Of a stretch of DNA of 64,000 nt, positions 62,301 through 64,000 are shown one piece after another (the first letter of the stretch is position 1; each line of letters begins with the position of its first letter). Source of the DNA: Glandiceps talaboti (taxonomy: Eukaryota > Hemichordata > Enteropneusta > Spengelidae). The stretch is from assembly GCF_964340395.1 (NCBI RefSeq), contig NC_135563.1:4033922-4097921 (forward strand), read 5' to 3'. A program made the translations under genes and the position numbers. The notes below the pieces were generated by a model. The model did no database searches, was not told the DNA's origin, and saw only the letters and a list, made by a program, of their open reading frames with translations.

Positions 62301-62578
62301 ATCAATATTAATCCTTTTTCATGAAGAGAAACTGTAGCTCAAAAAATTTGTGTTTTTTGTTTATGTATTCTATTAAACTACAAAAGTAATAATATTATGG
62401 AATGAAATACAAATGTAACTTCAGCACAGTTTTTAAGATGGCCATATTTTTTGTTCTGATAAATGACTCTTGTTTGATCACATTTTTAGGGATCAAGAGA
62501 TGTTGCTGAATTGGCGAGATGAGACTAGAGATTTGCAAAGGAAGAACTATCTTAGAGCATTGCAATTAAACAGAGAAG
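50107..62578 (+). CDS. LRRC27: LRRC27 orthologue, leucine-rich repeat protein, 7 exons, 3' end off window
   Basis: Exons at 50107-50343, 52254-52384, 53483-53541, 55379-55525, 58650-58929, 59850-59993 and 62490-62578 join in phase to 362 codons. Residues 58-160 form four to five leucine-rich repeats (LDISGRQISKLP, LYMEGNNISEIP, LDLRNNQLQNLP, LLLEGNQIKELP, LNLHSNPLTFPP), followed by a basic, serine-rich linker with KRRRR at 223-227. A charged helix then begins near IEERRLAQLRELKQKQMLME. From memory, human LRRC27 has the same order and close matches: FFxxLPxLxWLDLR, LKTLLLExNxIKxLPxELG, then ALRELQEKQALMEQQRR. Human LRRC27 is about 530 residues, so roughly a third is missing beyond the right edge. 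Its molecular function is not well established; the repeats suggest protein binding and the helical tail a coiled coil. It diverges from STK32. Confidence 0.93.
50344..52253 (+). other. LRRC27 intron 1
   Basis: GTCAGT donor, TTTTTTTCAG acceptor. Contains 50955-51069, which is repeated in intron 2 (52541-52648). Frames 50484-50693 and 51128-51325 have no recognised homology. Confidence 0.8.
52254..52384 (+). CDS. LRRC27: LRRC27 exon 2 (LRR 2-3)
   Basis: Acceptor TTTTTTTCAG, donor GTGAGG. Encodes YLYMEGNNISEIPSDFFESL and onward through WLDLRNNQLQNLPPTVGNH, ending with two bases of Ser123. It is not an ATG-initiated frame and is visible only by LRR spacing and homology. Confidence 0.93.
52385..53482 (+). 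other. LRRC27 intron 2
   Basis: GTGAGG donor, TTTGTTTAG acceptor. Carries the duplicate of intron 1 sequence at 52541-52648 and a 14-16-bp tandem array (GTAGATAGTATATA) at 53093-53325. Confidence 0.8.
53093..53325. repeat. 14-16-bp tandem repeat
   Basis: ATAGTAGATAGTATAT with TGTAGTAGA variants; Tyr-rich minus-strand frames are artefacts. Confidence 0.92.
53483..53541 (+). CDS. LRRC27: LRRC27 exon 3 (LRR 4)
   Basis: A 59-base exon, acceptor TTTGTTTAG, donor GTAAGT. Encodes CLKTLLLEGNQIKELPAEL, with a split glycine codon at its end. Both phases fit the flanking exons. Confidence 0.92.
53542..55378 (+). repeat. LRRC27 intron 3 with ACCCCATTTTAGACC repeat
   Basis: Bases about 53930-54330 repeat CCCCATTTTAGACC(A/C)A five or more times at uneven spacing, ending in CCCCCTCCCCCC; probably a dispersed element of unknown class. 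There is also a doubled ACTGGCAAAATACAGAGTGT at 54895-54955. No gene. Confidence 0.6.
55379..55525 (+). CDS. LRRC27: LRRC27 exon 4 (end of LRR domain)
   Basis: Acceptor ATGCACAG, donor GTAAGA. Encodes LLETLTGLNLHSNPLTFPPP and then KVVHKGIKEILRYLREALKV. The sequence VVxKGxxxIxRFLR follows the last repeat in human LRRC27 as I recall it. Confidence 0.93.
55526..58649 (+). other. LRRC27 intron 4
   Basis: 3.1 kb. Contains the palindrome-bearing element at 55888-56935, about four degenerate copies of a 110-bp repeat (57590-58040, GTGGTATGGATATACT) and poly-C at 58442-58459. At 58375-58388 ATATGGCGGAAGAA is YY1/ETS-like, unsupported otherwise. Confidence 0.7.
55888..56935. mobile_element. Putative DNA transposon with large palindromic end
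   Basis: AATAACCCCTGCCGAAGGCG and onward (55890) pairs with CGCCTTCGGAGGGAGTTATT (56010-56029); inner arms TGGTACAATTCGC / GCGAATTGTACCA and ATATAGCAC / GTGCTATAT extend the stem. TTATATTATATCA (56031) is mirrored by TGATATAATATAA (56913). A second hairpin CATTTTACCAC / GTGGTAAAATG lies near 56828-56868. No transposase frame seen; limits uncertain. Confidence 0.55.
58650..58929 (+). CDS. LRRC27: LRRC27 exon 5 (Ser-rich basic linker)
   Basis: Acceptor TCATTACAG, donor GTAAGA. Encodes DLRMDDLYIDDSDPLSSSSD, the basic KRRRR cluster and SYDEYRKLQYDKFKRAGALG. The poly-Ser/acidic stretch is probably disordered and the tail helical. Similarity to human LRRC27 is weak here; assignment rests on matching phases on both sides. 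Confidence 0.88.
58930..59849 (+). other. LRRC27 intron 5
   Basis: GTAAGA donor and CATTCACAG acceptor; no feature seen inside. Confidence 0.8.
59850..59993 (+). CDS. LRRC27: LRRC27 exon 6 (start of charged helix)
   Basis: Acceptor CATTCACAG, donor GTAAGTA. Encodes RRSKKQLQKARIPSPPMIDP, then EERRLAQLRELKQKQMLMEQ. The second part parallels a charged helix of human LRRC27. Confidence 0.9.
60793..60935. repeat. 43-bp tandem repeat, about 3 copies
   Basis: GTTGACACTGTGGTAGAGAT followed by ACTAGTCAAATAAGGAAGCCTGG-type text, starting at 60793, 60836 and 60879. Confidence 0.92.
60996..61760. repeat. Composite 36/67-bp tandem repeat with poly-C
   Basis: The first part repeats CAACAAAGTTTGCATTGTTA. 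The second repeats AAAGTTAAAGCTGTTAGAAA followed by CACTGGGATTAAAATATAGT and TTGAGTTTGTAGATACTGCT (about 67 bp). A run of about 27 C at 61590-61616 breaks one unit. Confidence 0.9.
62490..62578 (+). CDS. LRRC27: LRRC27 exon 7 (charged helix)
   Basis: Acceptor CATTTTTAG, donor GTGAGC. Encodes DQEMLLNWRDETRDLQRKNY and LRALQLNRE, then one base of the next codon. The frame stays open into the intron to 62655, but the hydrophobic tail there is not conserved coding sequence. Confidence 0.87.
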
Positions 62579-62635
62579 GTGAGCAGAGATTGGATATTGG
62601 CACCTTAGTTTATTTTATGTTTATAGTACTAGTTT

Positions 62636-62664
62636 CAGTTGTGCTACAGGCATAGCAATCATCA

Positions 62665-62699
<35 letters not shown>

Positions 62700-62701
62700 A
62701 G

Positions 62702-62780
<79 letters not shown>
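62636..62780 (-). mobile_element. Family A 3' end, minus orientation, with (GT)n
   Basis: CAGTTGTGCTACAGGCATAG and the following (GT)n are the reverse complement of the hairpin arm and CA run of family A, diverged. The (GT)n spans 62667-62780 with a GGGAGGGG interruption. It lies just after LRRC27 exon 7. Confidence 0.55.
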
Positions 62781-62783
<3 letters not shown>

Positions 62784-64000
62784 AACTAATCAGCTCTTTT
62801 GATGATTAGGACAATATTCAATATGTACATTATAAACATAAAAAGAAAGAAGATATTATCTAAATTTATTGTCATGTGTTACTTACTATCCATAACATAA
62901 TTGACCAATTTATCTTCTGTATGATTTATAATGATTGGCTAATGTTATTTCTTCAGCCCGTAAATGTAAGTAACATGGGTGTTCCTTGGGAAACAGTGGG
63001 GTGAAGGTAGACTGTAAGTAAACTGAATGCTCCTTTTAATAGGAGGTGATGGGTTAATGTATTTGTAAATGAAGTGGGTGCTCCTCAGGAGATGGTGGGG
63101 TTGATGTATATTGTAAGTAAAATGGGTGCTCCTTAGGAGATGATGGTAAAGGAACTCCTCAGGAGGTGGTACTTGTAGGGTGAAGATGCGATGTAAGTAA
63201 AGTTGGTGCTTTGCAAGGGGTGGGTATAAGACTTTAAAAATTCAATAGTGTTGGTGCTCCTAAAGAGGTTCAGTCTTTGGTTTGTCATTATATATTAACT
63301 TTCACGCAAAGTGTGGCATACACGTGTTATACCTTCACAATAAGAATGTCTGTCATTGTCTGCTCAGTGGTGGTTGCTGTAAATTCATACAAATAATTGT
63401 TTTACCCCAGTGATCAGGTCAAATTGGCACTTCATTTCTTCTATAGCACAAAAGGTACTCAACATGTTTTGCATATAGATCGCCGTCCGCTAAAATAGTT
63501 CTCTGACTGTGTGACTGCAAGAGCTACAAGAATGATTTACAAACATGTGTGAAATGTAAATATACATGTATATATTTATATTTATGGCTTTTCCATGCAT
63601 TAATCAATTTTGATTGCTCACAAAGAGTCAAAGAACATAATAAATATTGTGATATGGGGGGGGGGGGGGGGGGGGGTAATGCTTTTGGTCCCGATCAGTT
63701 TGACACAATAGTGGCTCTTTACATATCACTTCATTTAATGTACATGTAGTTAGGATAATTGCCCCATACTGGCATTACTTTACTTCATTATTTTTATTTG
63801 GCTAAGTTTTACTTTCGATTTATTCTCGTATTTTTTTTTGGTTTACATAGCATGGCCCCCTTCAAAATCAGGTAATTGCTAGTGAGACTTGCTATAGCTT
63901 TAATGTGACAGTGCGCGTGGACTGTTTGTAGTTTCTTATAAATTACTCTCTATAGATATCAGTATATCACTCTCTGTTTAGTTTGTCTTGTCTTTGTGTT
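62781..64000 (+). repeat. LRRC27 intron 7 (to right edge)
   Basis: Degenerate 50-60-bp repeats (GTAAGTAAAATGGGTGCTCC TTAGGAG-type) at 62985-63215, poly-G at 63657-63676, and the candidate micro-exon at 63851-63871. Nothing else recognised. Confidence 0.5.
63851..63871 (+). CDS. Possible LRRC27 micro-exon (21 nt)
   Basis: A T-rich tract and TTTACATAG precede 21 bases followed by GTAATT. The block starts and ends in phase 1 as the gene requires and would add AWPPSKS. Without the donor the frame meets TAG within a few codons. There is no independent homology. Confidence 0.25.

Larger units (their letters stand above)
59994..62489 (+). other. LRRC27 intron 6
   Basis: GTAAGTA donor and CATTTTTAG acceptor. 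Unique at both ends, with tandem repeats from 60793 to 61760. Confidence 0.8.

Noticed and set aside
62579-62655. Extension of LRRC27 exon 7 to the frame end (hydrophobic LVYFMFIVLVSVV tail)
   Set aside because: A good GTGAGC donor precedes it and the tail runs into a family A remnant.

Overview
The window is animal nuclear DNA: AT-rich, dominated by introns and repeats, with GT-AG introns and two split protein-coding genes. The best guess is a marine invertebrate bilaterian (a lophotrochozoan or an invertebrate deuterostome). The species cannot be fixed from the sequence. Reasons are vertebrate-like orthologues with long introns, many long (CA)n, (CT)n and (AT)n runs, poly-C and poly-G tracts, frequent ACATGTA words, tRNA-derived SINEs and many short non-autonomous transposons.

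Two genes stand head to head. On the minus strand is the 5' half of an STK32 (YANK) serine/threonine kinase: exon 1 at 48917-48968, exon 2 at 48092-48147, exon 3 at 17642-17967. Exon 3 stops inside the HRD motif, and I found no further exon down to base 1, so bases 1-17641 are treated as intron 3, and the catalytic half of the kinase lies off the left edge. Intron 2 is about 30.1 kb. On the plus strand is an LRRC27 orthologue with seven exons between 50107 and 62578 whose splice phases all agree. It runs off the right edge, with a possible 21-base micro-exon at 63851-63871. The start codons are 1.14 kb apart across a locally CpG-richer region that probably serves both genes. From memory, human STK32C and LRRC27 are also divergent neighbours on chromosome 10q26.3, which would make this a conserved gene pair.

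Nearly everything else is repeat. Intron 3 of STK32 (1-17641) holds 44-, 50-, 18- and 52-bp minisatellites, two SINEs, a foldback and copies of a dispersed element (family A). Intron 2 (17968-48091) holds a 6.9-kb megasatellite (21899-28762) of 36/39/44-bp units, a MITE, a 38-bp minisatellite, more family A copies, two related hairpin-ended families (B, C), three copies of a further repeat (D), a LINE remnant and an inverted SINE pair. Family A has a 5' end that is inverted relative to a 3' terminal hairpin, internal tandem modules and a microsatellite just before the hairpin. This resembles Helentron-associated (HINE/DINE-1/pearl-like) elements.

Most long open frames here, including minus-strand frames of up to 489 codons in 21.9-28.8 kb, are products of tandem repeats and not genes. 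I saw no rRNA, functional tRNA or CRISPR.
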